Shown: positions 28,768-38,904, counted from the stretch's first letter. The stretch is 59,929 nt of DNA from CAYPJE01 sp964410945 (GCA_964410945.1 CAYPJE010000016.1:1-59929); one strand, 5' to 3'. Notes: generated from the letters alone by a model not told the origin. Translations and numbers: made by a program.

Positions 28768-29820
28768 TTATTTCATTAATAATATCTTTTGGGTAGCAAT
28801 TAGATCCGAACCGGAATATTGCACCAGATAAAGCCCTGTACTGACTTCCCGGCCAAGATCATCGAAACCATCCCAGCTAATACTGTGTCGGCCGGCTGGA
28901 AAACTCTGGTTTGCTAATTGCTTTATCAGCATGCCACGTAAATTGTAAATACGGACTACCAGAGCTTGATCGACCACCAAATTGAATCCAAGTTTAACCC
29001 TGTTATTAAACGGGTTGGGATAGGGGGATATCAATTCCAGCCGCTGTGGTAAATATCCACCATCCTCAACGGCGGTAATTGGTCCCCCATCATAGCCTGT
29101 ATCTACATTATCAGTAAGGCACAGAACCATATATCCATCAACAAATACTACATTTTGAGGTATGAAATCACAGTTATTGCCCCAGAAGGTATGGGTTGCT
29201 TTCTGCCAGCGGCTCTGATCCCATGTGTCGAATTCATCCACCCATTCCAGCATGAACATATTATCGGTGCCGACGCTGTCCGGATGATAGGAATAGTATT
29301 TTACCCAGTCATAATAGGCGTAGGCCGGCAGCACGGTATCGGACCAGACACCGGCCCAATCGGCATTGTCCGGAGGCCAGATATTCATCATTATTTTCTG
29401 GTCCTCATTAATTTCGGAAATATGTGTACCAACTTGAATATGAGCCATTTCATCATCGATATACCAGGCAATATAACCGGGTGTCCAGATGATAGAGTAG
29501 ACATGAAAAGCATCGTGGGGTACAAAAGTGATATTTTTACGGTAAACATGGTTGACCTGTCCCGGACTGATAACATTGAATTGTACTTCGTTGGAGTAAC
29601 GTCCCATTACTTCAATGTCAATTTCATTCCAGTATCCCGCAACATCGTGATAGGTAAAGAATGACGACAACAGGCCACTGCCAGGCGCCGATTTCATCCG
29701 TACCTCAAATTTACCGTAAGTGTAGGAAGCAGCAGTACGCAATTCACCTCCCTTATAGTCTTTGCCCGTCAAGAGTACGGTTAAAGCAATCGGTATCAGT
29801 AATCGGTTAAGATATCTCAT
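28768..29820 (-). CDS. Circularly permuted GH16 lichenase-type beta-glucanase, T9SS-secreted
   Basis: 350 residues. The mature protein begins almost directly after the signal peptide with DYKGGELRTAASYTYGKFEV, which in Bacillus lichenases lies in the middle. The catalytic motif is NEIDIEVMG (nucleophile Glu66, Asp68, acid/base Glu70). The segment that is normally N-terminal (EFDTWDQSRWQKA ... NVVFVDGYMVLCLTD, about 195-237) is instead at the C-terminal side of the barrel-shaped sandwich, the same order as in the known natural permutant from Fibrobacter succinogenes. A T9SS sorting domain (SPYPNPFNNRVKLGFNL) ends the protein. Expected activity: cleavage of beta-1,4 links next to beta-1,3 links in mixed-linkage glucan. 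Starts 5 nt after the SurA-like gene. Confidence 0.92.
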   Translation of the reverse strand: MRYLNRLLIPIALTVLLTGKDYKGGELRTAASYTYGKFEVRMKSAPGSGLLSSFFTYHDVAGYWNEIDIEVMGRYSNEVQFNVISPGQVNHVYRKNITFVPHDAFHVYSIIWTPGYIAWYIDDEMAHIQVGTHISEINEDQKIMMNIWPPDNADWAGVWSDTVLPAYAYYDWVKYYSYHPDSVGTDNMFMLEWVDEFDTWDQSRWQKATHTFWGNNCDFIPQNVVFVDGYMVLCLTDNVDTGYDGGPITAVEDGGYLPQRLELISPYPNPFNNRVKLGFNLVVDQALVVRIYNLRGMLIKQLANQSFPAGRHSISWDGFDDLGREVSTGLYLVQYSGSDLIATQKILLMK

Positions 29821-29825
29821 CAGCC

Positions 29826-31373
29826 TTACTCCTCAAGTATACTTCCATAATCTAACCGGTAATCGGTGGTCAGAATCGGGAAATCGGGTACCATAATGGG
29901 ATAGGGAACGTTCTTTTGAGTAACGAACATATCGACCCGCGACAGCTCAATCTGTTCGAATTGATCAATATTTATTTTAATCTGACTGGAATAGATTGTT
30001 TGCAGGCTGTCGATATAGGGATTCAACCGGGTTTCAACTACCTGCAGGAAATTATCATCGAAACTGTCTTTCAATGTCCACATATCCAGGACCTGTTCCC
30101 GCTTAAAAAGAGCAAGATTGTGGTCCTGCCATAAGGCTTCATTCTGCCGGACTGCAAAGACCTGGTCGTAATCACGGCTGTAGGCATCCTGGTTAATAAA
30201 ATGGTCACGGATCAGATCGACAATCGCCAGCTTGAACTGTTCAGCGAATTCACCGCGTCCCATCTTGCGTTTCCGGTAAACCAGTGGATGGGACTGTAAC
30301 AGGCTTTTGAATTCTGCTACCGTCCAGGCCCGGCCATCCAGGGTAAACAGAACCTGATTGCTGAATGCGGGAGGTAATTCTGATAATTCATCGACTTCCA
30401 GGTTTACTTCCTGATCGGATTTCCAGAGTGCCTGATTCATGGCCGTCTCTTTATCTTCCCTGGGACGCAGGTATCGATCACCCGCCCACTTGGTAAGTTC
30501 CCGGAAAGTGGATTCATTGAATACGACCTCTTTACCGCGCATTAAATCGCCAACATATGATTCGTAGGTCCGATCAGCCTGCTGCAGTTGCTCCCGTTCC
30601 ACCAGGTCTTCCCAGCGTTGCCTGGTATCGGTTTCTGTCATTGTAATCCGTTCTTTCCAACCCAACACTTTCATAAACAGGACCTGACCATTGTCCAATG
30701 CCTGCGGCGGGATGATCGTCCCACGGGCAACAACAGTATCGAACAGAGCCGCATAAAGGACAGGGTCGGTTCCATCCTTCCAGTCTACCTGGCGGGTGGC
30801 CAGTGTGTCAGCCTTGGACAGCATAAAATACATTTCATCAAAATCCATTGACTGTTTCAGGCTATCCCAGACCAGATAAGCCAGATTGGTATCCGGCAGA
30901 GTGAAATATGCTACGTCATAAGTCAACCCGGTTAATCTGAGTTTTTCAGCAAGTTCGAGTGTATCAAGTTTTACTGTTCGGAAGGCCATATCATAATAAT
31001 GCCACTGACGCATGGCCTGCTCACGCCGGCCCTGAATGAAAGCCGTGAAAAACTGGTTATCCATCAGATCGTTTTCCTCACCTGCTTCAAGGGCCAGTAA
31101 TTTCTCGGCAATCAGGGAATTCAATATAATTTTTTTGTGCAGATTATTGTCTCTCCGGCAATAATCCGGCCGGGGTACATACTCGGCCCGGCGCTGGAAA
31201 TCTTCGACTGTTATGATCCGGTCACCAATCAGGGCTAGAATTTTATCCGTTGAGATATCCGGCTGTACTTCCCTTGAACAGCCGATGAAAATAATTCCAA
31301 CCAGACTGAAAATGATGAATCTCAATTGCCTGATACCATTTACAGATCCTTTATTGTTATGCCAATTATCCAT
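29826..31373 (-). CDS. SurA/PrsA-like periplasmic folding-factor lipoprotein
   Basis: 515 residues. Lipobox FIGC (Cys32). The N-terminal region (about 40-150) has the SurA/PpiC chaperone start: ILALIGDRIITVEDFQRRAE, then LHKKIILNSLIAEKLLALEAGE, which is the helix pair used by SurA-type chaperones. The middle part (YDVAYFTLPD ... FDEMYFMLS ... GTIIPPQALDNGQVLFMKVLG) resembles a divergent parvulin fold but I cannot assign catalytic isomerase residues. Long helical C-terminal region. Role inferred: chaperone for outer-membrane barrels or T9SS cargo encoded in the same operon (TonB receptor, PorV). It follows porV after 93 nt and precedes the permuted GH16 by 5 nt. Confidence 0.65.
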   Translation of the reverse strand: MDNWHNNKGSVNGIRQLRFIIFSLVGIIFIGCSREVQPDISTDKILALIGDRIITVEDFQRRAEYVPRPDYCRRDNNLHKKIILNSLIAEKLLALEAGEENDLMDNQFFTAFIQGRREQAMRQWHYYDMAFRTVKLDTLELAEKLRLTGLTYDVAYFTLPDTNLAYLVWDSLKQSMDFDEMYFMLSKADTLATRQVDWKDGTDPVLYAALFDTVVARGTIIPPQALDNGQVLFMKVLGWKERITMTETDTRQRWEDLVEREQLQQADRTYESYVGDLMRGKEVVFNESTFRELTKWAGDRYLRPREDKETAMNQALWKSDQEVNLEVDELSELPPAFSNQVLFTLDGRAWTVAEFKSLLQSHPLVYRKRKMGRGEFAEQFKLAIVDLIRDHFINQDAYSRDYDQVFAVRQNEALWQDHNLALFKREQVLDMWTLKDSFDDNFLQVVETRLNPYIDSLQTIYSSQIKINIDQFEQIELSRVDMFVTQKNVPYPIMVPDFPILTTDYRLDYGSILEE

Positions 31374-31465
31374 GGTCCAATTTAATCACTGAAATCCATT
31401 GCGCCTGCGAAACCCGCCGATCCACATAAGACTAGCTTACCTGCGGCAAGCGCTTATTGCTTGGA

Positions 31466-32530
31466 TCAGAAATTGAATCCGATCGTATAGGCATGGGTAT
31501 TTCCCAGGATACCAATCGATCGGTAGGCATAATCGATACTGATTGAGTTATTGCCAAGCATTGTCAGCTTCATGCCACCACCCCAGGTAATTCCATATTC
31601 CGATTTCTCCATAAACAGGGCCTTATAACCTCCCCGCAGGAAAAACGAGCCCCGGCCGGGAATAATCAGTTCATATTCGGCACCGGTGTTGATTGATTCG
31701 GAATTATTATTGGGATGGAGGGCATCGGCCGCCAGGGTTAATCGGTGGAATCTGCCAACCAGTGGCTTAACTGCAACACCAATCCGGAATATCAGGGGCA
31801 ACTCCCATTCATTCAACCGAAACTGGCCCGGCACCCACTCGTAATTACCTGACTCATCTGGCTCTATATCGATATAATTCAAAATATCCATACCGCTGTA
31901 TTTAAGCCGTGAACCGTAGTTGGATATACTCATCCCTATTTTCAATCCATCGGCTTTATCTCCAGAAATACTGAAAAAATGGGTATTGACAATGACACCA
32001 AGATCCAGGGCGAAGGCACTGGCCTTCAGATGCCAGATCTGTGAGGAAATATATTTTGCACTGGCTCCGAAAGAAAACCATGAAACGAGTCGTCTGGCAT
32101 AGGAAAGAGTGGCACTCATGTCATTGGCCGAATACATTTCTCCGGTACCTTCCTGGGCTTCCAGGGTAGTAACTTTCATATCACCATAATTATAATAAGT
32201 CATCGTACCAGCAAACGTACCGATATTGGGAACGGCAACTGCGGCACCGGCAAACATGGCATTGATATCAACAACCCAGGGCTGGTATGCAAACATGGCT
32301 TCATTGCCCCGGATGTGAGCCAATCCAGCCGGATTCCAATAGGCTGACGACAAATCATTGGCGACACTCACATAGGCATCACCCATGGCATTTCCGGCGC
32401 TGCCCACACCAATCTCCAGAAAATTCGCTGCCGTCGTGCCAACACGATACGGTTCCTGCCCCGTTACCAGACCGGCAATAAACAGGCAGTATAATAAAGA
32501 GCTTCGAATAATTTTACAGCTTTTCATCAT
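31466..32530 (-). CDS. porV: PorV/PorQ-family outer-membrane protein
   Basis: 354 residues with a signal peptide (LFIAGLVTG-QE). The mature N-terminus carries the family signature GTTAANFLEIGVGSAGNAMGDAYVSVANDLSSAYWNPAGLA, a FadL-like barrel plug pattern, and the rest alternates amphipathic beta strands ending in aromatic residues (YRSIGILGNTHAYTIGFNF), as expected for a C-terminal outer-membrane barrel strand. In T9SS organisms PorV shuttles sorting-domain cargo to the attachment machinery; PorQ binds the sortase PorU. Which of the two this is cannot be told here. It is embedded in the glucan operon, 8 nt after the 1205-residue surface protein, so it may serve the T9SS cargo encoded by the same operon. 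Confidence 0.85.
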   Translation of the reverse strand: MMKSCKIIRSSLLYCLFIAGLVTGQEPYRVGTTAANFLEIGVGSAGNAMGDAYVSVANDLSSAYWNPAGLAHIRGNEAMFAYQPWVVDINAMFAGAAVAVPNIGTFAGTMTYYNYGDMKVTTLEAQEGTGEMYSANDMSATLSYARRLVSWFSFGASAKYISSQIWHLKASAFALDLGVIVNTHFFSISGDKADGLKIGMSISNYGSRLKYSGMDILNYIDIEPDESGNYEWVPGQFRLNEWELPLIFRIGVAVKPLVGRFHRLTLAADALHPNNNSESINTGAEYELIIPGRGSFFLRGGYKALFMEKSEYGITWGGGMKLTMLGNNSISIDYAYRSIGILGNTHAYTIGFNF

Positions 32531-32537
32531 TTATCCA

Positions 32538-35500
32538 TTATTTAATCACGGCAAATTTGCCAGTGGTTTCAAAACCCGTTTCTTCCGATTTCACATGGAA
32601 GATATACATCCCGGCTGCAATTTCCAGTCCCTCGCGTGTGAGCATATCCCAGTGGACAATACCCCGATCCGGGGTAGCCGAATCATAGATATCATAATTC
32701 AGCGGATCTATGCTGTGGGCATCGACTGGTGGTTCCACATAATTAACAAAGATTTCATCAACCAGTACACCACTGATCGTAAATATCTTGATTGTACTAT
32801 GGGCCGGTACATTCGTAAACATTAACCGCCGACTCTGGTTTAAAAACCGATTTCCGACAATCATAGCCGGTTCCATCAGATTAGTGGCAATATAGGGATT
32901 CGGGACAACCATGATATCCTTCATCTTTTTCTTCAACGCTTCGGTATCAAGCGAATCGCTGCTATGAACAGTAAACCTGATTGAATCAGTCTCATAGAAG
33001 GGTCGATTGAAGGTAACCTGATACACATCACCCGTCTGTGGTAAACTGGCGGTGGTGGACTGGCTGAAATCAAGAACAAACACCGTCCCGGCCCACCGGC
33101 CGTTATCACCGGGGGCACCAACCAGTATCCGGTCGTTTTCTATCTCAAAAGTACCATTGAGAACACCGCTGGTATCGGGCATATCCTGGACGATAACATC
33201 CATTACCAGAGGATTACCGTTGGTATCGGCAAGAGACTGGTTCAATACCAGGAACGGCACAGTCTGGTTAGTCAGGATTTCATTATAATCCAACCGAATA
33301 TTGAATTCATCACGAATACTACTCGTGCTTGAAATGACTCCCGTGTAAGTGGTATCGCCGCCCGGCCAATAGATCAGGTAATCCCAGGCCAGGTAAGCGG
33401 ATTCACTGATCGACGGTACAATCCGCATTTCATTCGGAGTGTCACTGTCTACGATCCAGCCCGAATTGGCAAAATCATATCCCGGATTTTCATATTCCTG
33501 CTCAATCTCCAGTTGGATACCGTCAAATACATCGGAAACAATGGTTTTATTTGGATTCAATACCCAGTATCCCAGGGAATCGCGATTAAGCAGGTTGGTT
33601 CCGACATAACTATCCGGTGACTCATGATAAACTATGGCCGAATCGGTCAGATCAGTGACTTTATACCCATTATTGACATAGGTTATTCCCAGGGGATAAT
33701 TATATAATTCATCCAGGGTATCCACATCAAAGGTAACAGCATAGGTATGATCCGCTTTGAGGCCGCCTTTTGCCAGAATCACCGGGGTAACAATGCCGCT
33801 TCCCAAGGTCTGCGATTCCTCCAAATCGAGTTGCGCCGGCTGGTAGCCTGCCGCTTCCGTACGTGGTGTTACCATGGCCACATTTTTGCCAAGAGCTATA
33901 ACTTCACGTCCGGAATCGTCTTTTTCAATAACCACATTATTCTCTGAAGGTGTAATTCCCGGTCCTACATCCGGAGCACCGTAATCATAGGCGACCAGGG
34001 CGTAATAATAGGTTCTTCCATTCTGCACATCGGTATCGATATAGTGGTGTGACAAACCGGTTTCAGTCCCTAGATAGTAAGCCACACCATTGATCAATCC
34101 AAAATCCGTAAAACCCTGGACTTCATCCTGCAGGTCACACTGGAAGATGGGCTTGCTGTAGGTGGGCGTTCCATACCCGTCGGTAATTACTTTCGGGTCG
34201 AGCATCCATTTATCTGTGGCCCGGTAAATTTTATAACCTTCGAAATCATTAATATTGCCGACAAACGGATCGCGGGTTCTGGTGTCGGAAAGGTTATCCC
34301 AAGTCAAAATCACCTTGCCATCAGCCGGTGTTGCTGTCAATGTCGGCATCAATGGTGGTTGGGCAAACCGGTAATCCTTCTCATAAATCACCTGAACAAT
34401 CCGCTTCAACTGGTAGAGGGCCGGGGCGCTGTGATCCTCAGATTCCAACCCCGAAAGCGGATCATAAGAATGCAGCTCGGCCATTGATATACGCTCGGTC
34501 CGTCCCTGATAAAGTGGAAATGTCCCCGAGGCGAAGGTTTCGATCAGGTTGGAAATATTCCCAATGTATTCCTCCAGCGAATCATCGGCAGTCAGGTTCC
34601 ACATGGCCTGGTCGTTTTTAAACCATAGTGTTTGCGTAGATTGGGCATGGCTGGGTACGGGAAACAAACGGAATGAAGTCAGTCCCACCATATCAGATTC
34701 GGAAACATCAGTCTCATTAAAATCCGGTTCGCAGCCGATTCCTTCGACATAATCAGGCCGGTGGTTACATTCACCCTCATCAGGACCATAATAATTTAGT
34801 TCACCGGGACCTACACCGTCTAATCCCAGATCGTCACCGGCAAATTCGCTGACCTGGTAGATTCCATCGTTGTTGGCGTCGTCGCCATCTTCCCAATCAC
34901 CATCCTCGTCGGCGTCCCAATGACCAATCAGGTCTTCCTGACTCAGTTTATAAAAATCCAGGTAGGCCTGCAAATAAATGAGATAGGGATTTGCCAGCGG
35001 ATCGTCATAAAACATTTCAGCGTCATTGTCGCGCAATTCATCCAGCAGGCCATCCTCATCATTATCGATTCCGTCATAACCCAGCCCCGGACTCTCCAGG
35101 TAGGCAAAACCCATCGTTCCCGTGGGCCGTCCTCCTAAACCAACTCCATTTTTATCCCAGGAATAGGCCAGGTCAAGGATACGGTCAAAATAGCCCAGTT
35201 CATCACTTCCATCATCACCAATGGCATTGTCAACCCAGTATCCAAAAGCAACCTCGGTGATATCATAGTCGGAAATATTGGCGATAGTATATTCCCAGAA
35301 GATCGCATCCTGGGCCTGGGGATTGTTCCACTGGAAGCCCCTGGTTTCCACCCGGATACCGATACCACCCCAGGGTTTACCGTACTGCTTGGTTACATTC
35401 GAACGCTGATCACCGATCTTCACATTGGGACGCGGGTAATACTTTACCCGGTCTTCAGGTCCCAGGTATTCCTGGTCCTGGGCATCATTTACTACGAAAT

Positions 35501-36125
35501 AGGTTTCTTCGTCAGCATAGATCACACCGCGGCCAAAGCGGCCATCCCATTCGCCGGGCCACTTGGTGGAATATCCGGTTGACGGCCATCCCAGCGTGGG
35601 CCAGGATTGCGGTTTGCGGCTCATGGCCGGATTCAAATTAGCGGTGATATCATCATTAAAATAGCCGAATACCGGATATAAACCCCATTCTACCGTTCCG
35701 GTTGGATCCTTATCCATTTCCTCCCGATAGCTGGTCTGTAAATAGTACAGCGTGTGTAAATCGTTGGCCTGGGAAATAATCTGGGCCGGATTTGTTACCG
35801 GAATCGTATCAATTGTAGTGTCGTTATGGTCATCGCGGATATACACCTTGGCCCCAATCAACAGCCCGATACCATCAAGCATTTTCACACCTTCGGTGTT
35901 ATTGGGCCATAATGATACATTGGGATCGGGCCAATCGGATAATTCGGTTGTGTTACGGAAAAACAGAAATACATTATTGCCTTCCATTTTGCCACTGCGC
36001 TCCGCTGCCGGATCGGCAGCCGGATCATCTGGTCCGGCATAGGGTTTCCCCTGTCCCTGGAGAATACCGGCAGAGGCAGTAATAATCAGGCAAAGAACCG
36101 TGAATTGAATTATGGTACGTTTCAT
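32538..36125 (-). CDS. Large surface protein encoded with TonB receptor and PorV; possible SusD replacement
   Basis: An ATG/ATG pair lies 5 nt after GAGG; I use the second (36125), which gives a 1195-residue protein. Signal peptide ends near ILQG-QG. No catalytic motif seen. About residues 375-480 hold acidic calcium-binding-like repeats (DGIDNDEDGLLDEL, DADEDGDWEDGDD, NDGIYQ). Residues about 595-730 look like a fibronectin type III domain (KVILTWDNLSDT, FEGYKIYRATDKW). The C-terminus (VVPNPYIAT ... KIFTISGVLVDEIFV ... AAGMYIFHVKSEE ... KFAVIK) is a variant T9SS-type tail lacking NPFNP. Its start lies 13 nt beyond the TonB-receptor stop and its stop 8 nt before porV, so the three form one unit. 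No SusD homologue is present, so this protein is my candidate for the receptor's surface partner; that is inference. Confidence 0.7.
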   Translation of the reverse strand: MKRTIIQFTVLCLIITASAGILQGQGKPYAGPDDPAADPAAERSGKMEGNNVFLFFRNTTELSDWPDPNVSLWPNNTEGVKMLDGIGLLIGAKVYIRDDHNDTTIDTIPVTNPAQIISQANDLHTLYYLQTSYREEMDKDPTGTVEWGLYPVFGYFNDDITANLNPAMSRKPQSWPTLGWPSTGYSTKWPGEWDGRFGRGVIYADEETYFVVNDAQDQEYLGPEDRVKYYPRPNVKIGDQRSNVTKQYGKPWGGIGIRVETRGFQWNNPQAQDAIFWEYTIANISDYDITEVAFGYWVDNAIGDDGSDELGYFDRILDLAYSWDKNGVGLGGRPTGTMGFAYLESPGLGYDGIDNDEDGLLDELRDNDAEMFYDDPLANPYLIYLQAYLDFYKLSQEDLIGHWDADEDGDWEDGDDANNDGIYQVSEFAGDDLGLDGVGPGELNYYGPDEGECNHRPDYVEGIGCEPDFNETDVSESDMVGLTSFRLFPVPSHAQSTQTLWFKNDQAMWNLTADDSLEEYIGNISNLIETFASGTFPLYQGRTERISMAELHSYDPLSGLESEDHSAPALYQLKRIVQVIYEKDYRFAQPPLMPTLTATPADGKVILTWDNLSDTRTRDPFVGNINDFEGYKIYRATDKWMLDPKVITDGYGTPTYSKPIFQCDLQDEVQGFTDFGLINGVAYYLGTETGLSHHYIDTDVQNGRTYYYALVAYDYGAPDVGPGITPSENNVVIEKDDSGREVIALGKNVAMVTPRTEAAGYQPAQLDLEESQTLGSGIVTPVILAKGGLKADHTYAVTFDVDTLDELYNYPLGITYVNNGYKVTDLTDSAIVYHESPDSYVGTNLLNRDSLGYWVLNPNKTIVSDVFDGIQLEIEQEYENPGYDFANSGWIVDSDTPNEMRIVPSISESAYLAWDYLIYWPGGDTTYTGVISSTSSIRDEFNIRLDYNEILTNQTVPFLVLNQSLADTNGNPLVMDVIVQDMPDTSGVLNGTFEIENDRILVGAPGDNGRWAGTVFVLDFSQSTTASLPQTGDVYQVTFNRPFYETDSIRFTVHSSDSLDTEALKKKMKDIMVVPNPYIATNLMEPAMIVGNRFLNQSRRLMFTNVPAHSTIKIFTISGVLVDEIFVNYVEPPVDAHSIDPLNYDIYDSATPDRGIVHWDMLTREGLEIAAGMYIFHVKSEETGFETTGKFAVIK

Positions 36126-36138
36126 CATTTCCTCAAAT

Positions 36139-38904
36139 CTAAAAATCGAAAACAAGACCCAGTTTTACCTGACGCGGCGCGTTGTACATCGATGGATCCT
36201 GATAGGTATCTTCAAATGGTATCAGTTCATTATGATGCAAATTAACATCTGATTCCTCAATAATGGCCGTATACGGCCGGCCTGTCTCACTGTTAACGGT
36301 ATTCGCATTAAGGCGGTCAAACAGGTTATAGACGGACAGCTCGAGCTTGGCTTCATAATCCCTGAATAAATGTATCTTGTAATAAGCGCTGAGGTCAGCC
36401 TGATATGTAATTGGTTTATAGTCATTGTTGGGATACAAATTCACCAGAGCCAGGCGATTTTCCAGATAAGGTGTGAAAGTATATGGTGTTCCCGAATTGT
36501 AATAACCGGTTAATGACACACCATAATTATCGGTATTATATCCAACAGTGACATTCAACGTATGCCGTTGATCCCAACTCATTGGAATAAACCGATTGAC
36601 CGGGTCCATACTGTCTCCGGCCCGATCAAAAGTCTGCCAGGGCGTATCGGCATTCCCGCGGGTGTATTGAAGGGTATAATTCAGATTGCTGGAAAAATGA
36701 CCTCTTCGATAGTCAAGTTTTACTTCCAGCCCACGGGCATTTCCATAATCTTTATTAGTAAACAGACCATAGATTACATTATTATAAGAAGTAACAGCCT
36801 TGATGCTCAACAGGTCGTAAATATCACGATAATACAGCGATATCTCGACCCCTGCATCACGTGTCAACTCCTGCCACAAGCCAATCTCGTAAGTAACAGT
36901 TTTCTGTGACTTCAACTGTGGATTACCCATCAGTGTCGAATAATTATCGGTGCCAAGCAGAAATGACCGATTCTGGAACATGGCAAACATCGGGGGGACC
37001 TGAAAGAAATGTCCATAGCTGAAATGCAGGATCGCGGTATTCCCCAGCTGATAGGCTAATCCAAAGCGGGGACTGATCTGGATTTTTTTGTCCGCCGGCA
37101 GATATTTTGATTTCAAAGAATCGGGCTGATTAAGATTATTCGCCGGATTATGCGGATTGCTGGGGTAAGTTACATTGGGATCAAAATTATCATACCGTAG
37201 ACCAAGGTTAATAACGAATTCATCAAATTCCATTTTATCCTGGATATAGGCAGAATATTCCAGCGGTTCAACCTGGTAAATATCCGAATAAACGGTTGAG
37301 TCGGGAAGAATTTCCGGAGTGTAGCCGAAAATCGCTGTAACCAGGTCTGTATAAGCATAGTCACGGTATTTATCCAGGATATCGGTATCACTATTCTCCA
37401 GATAATGCTGGGTATAATTAATACCGGTTTTAATTCCGTGGCGGGCATTGATCTGCCAGGTCAGATCAAATTTGGCACTATAATCCTCCATCCAGCGGTT
37501 ATTGTAATGTTTCTCCTGTCCACCAGTAAAAAAGCCTGACGATCCGTTGTTATACAAGAACAGATCGTGGATGAGCCCCACATTAAAATCATCAGTCCCG
37601 AATTCAGTCCAGTCGGTGCTCCAGTCCGATGAATCAGCAATCAGATAACTACCATTGTAATTATCCATGTAGGACAACTTAAGTTCATAAAACAGTGTAT
37701 TGGACAACATATGGTTGGCCGTAACTGACAGAAAATCCGTTTCGCGATAATTGGCCCCTATCCCGTCGGGATTAAATTTGAAGGAATGATTGTAACCGTG
37801 CCAGACATCATCATTTCTGGTATACAGCATGGAAATTTTCAGACTTCCGGTAAGGCGCAGACTGAGTTTACCCAGATAAGATTTATTTACACTACGATTC
37901 ATCGGTACATATGAACTATCACCGGTAGCAGTCGAGAACCAATCATCCTCATCACCTTCAAAAGAGGAAAAATCCCAGACATTATAGAGACGCACACCAT
38001 TCAGATGATTTTTATTATCCTGATATCGATAATTGAAAAAGAAATTCAGTTTTTCCTTAATAATTGGTCCACCAAATTGAAACTTATAATCACGATTCCT
38101 GTTATGGTCTTGCCCAAATAAACCACCACCACCTAAACCAGGGAATATGTTATCATGGGCACTATAATAATTGGCCATTCCGCCTGAGACCGAACCTTCA
38201 AACTGGTTGCCGCCGTCTTTTGTAACCATATTGACCACACCACTCATGGCCTGGCCATATTCGGCATTGAAAGTACCGGTAATGACTTCCAGGTCTTCAA
38301 TCGCCTCGGTTTCGATATCAACAGCTGAGTAGCGCCCGTCAAAAGATTCATCGACCTGGATACCGTCGATCATATAGGATACTTCCGTATCACGACCACC
38401 ACGCACATGCCCGGCCACTACACCGGCCTGCATGGATATAATTGCACCAACATTTTCAACCGGTAATAATTCGATCTCTTCCGATGAAATATTTTTTGTT
38501 GTACCAGTCTGGTCCTTTTTTTGGGAAATCCGGCTGACTTCCACCGTAACGGTTTGACCTTCCAGAACAGTTGGATTCAAATCTGCATTTACCCAGATAG
38601 TACGATTGACGGAAACACGTACATTCTCGACAATCATTTGGTCGTAACCAATCACATTGACCTGTAGATTATAGGTGCCCGGAGGTAAATTGATGATATA
38701 GTAATTACCATTCTCATCAGTTGCCGCCCCGTAATAGGTATCCATTACAATGATATTGGCCCCCGGCAGGGGATTCTTGGTATCCGCATCAATTACCCGT
38801 CCGGATATTTTGCCGGTGGTCTGGCCTGGAAGATTGGTAGCCAGAATTATCATGACACTAATGATGAACCACATTTTAGTTTGTCGGTGCTTGCTGTAAT
38901 GCAT
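36139..38904 (-). CDS. TonB-dependent outer-membrane receptor
   Basis: 921 residues. Signal peptide (ends near ATNLPGQTTG), then a CarboxypepD_reg-like domain at about 30-115 (GKISGRVIDADTKNPLPGAN, GTYNLQVNVIGY), a plug domain at about 130-235 (VENVGAIISMQAGV, EVSYMIDGIQVDE, NAEYGQAMSGVVNMVTKDGG) and a 22-strand-type barrel ending in a terminal aromatic (KLGLVFDF). It lacks the N-terminal extensions of a typical SusC and has no SusD neighbour, but the gene order matches a glycan-import role: preceded by a CBM-rich surface protein and followed by a large surface protein and porV. Imports oligosaccharides using TonB/ExbBD energy; glucan specificity is inferred from context. Separated from the upstream gene by a hairpin at 38953-38982. 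Confidence 0.92.
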   Translation of the reverse strand: MHYSKHRQTKMWFIISVMIILATNLPGQTTGKISGRVIDADTKNPLPGANIIVMDTYYGAATDENGNYYIINLPPGTYNLQVNVIGYDQMIVENVRVSVNRTIWVNADLNPTVLEGQTVTVEVSRISQKKDQTGTTKNISSEEIELLPVENVGAIISMQAGVVAGHVRGGRDTEVSYMIDGIQVDESFDGRYSAVDIETEAIEDLEVITGTFNAEYGQAMSGVVNMVTKDGGNQFEGSVSGGMANYYSAHDNIFPGLGGGGLFGQDHNRNRDYKFQFGGPIIKEKLNFFFNYRYQDNKNHLNGVRLYNVWDFSSFEGDEDDWFSTATGDSSYVPMNRSVNKSYLGKLSLRLTGSLKISMLYTRNDDVWHGYNHSFKFNPDGIGANYRETDFLSVTANHMLSNTLFYELKLSYMDNYNGSYLIADSSDWSTDWTEFGTDDFNVGLIHDLFLYNNGSSGFFTGGQEKHYNNRWMEDYSAKFDLTWQINARHGIKTGINYTQHYLENSDTDILDKYRDYAYTDLVTAIFGYTPEILPDSTVYSDIYQVEPLEYSAYIQDKMEFDEFVINLGLRYDNFDPNVTYPSNPHNPANNLNQPDSLKSKYLPADKKIQISPRFGLAYQLGNTAILHFSYGHFFQVPPMFAMFQNRSFLLGTDNYSTLMGNPQLKSQKTVTYEIGLWQELTRDAGVEISLYYRDIYDLLSIKAVTSYNNVIYGLFTNKDYGNARGLEVKLDYRRGHFSSNLNYTLQYTRGNADTPWQTFDRAGDSMDPVNRFIPMSWDQRHTLNVTVGYNTDNYGVSLTGYYNSGTPYTFTPYLENRLALVNLYPNNDYKPITYQADLSAYYKIHLFRDYEAKLELSVYNLFDRLNANTVNSETGRPYTAIIEESDVNLHHNELIPFEDTYQDPSMYNAPRQVKLGLVFDF

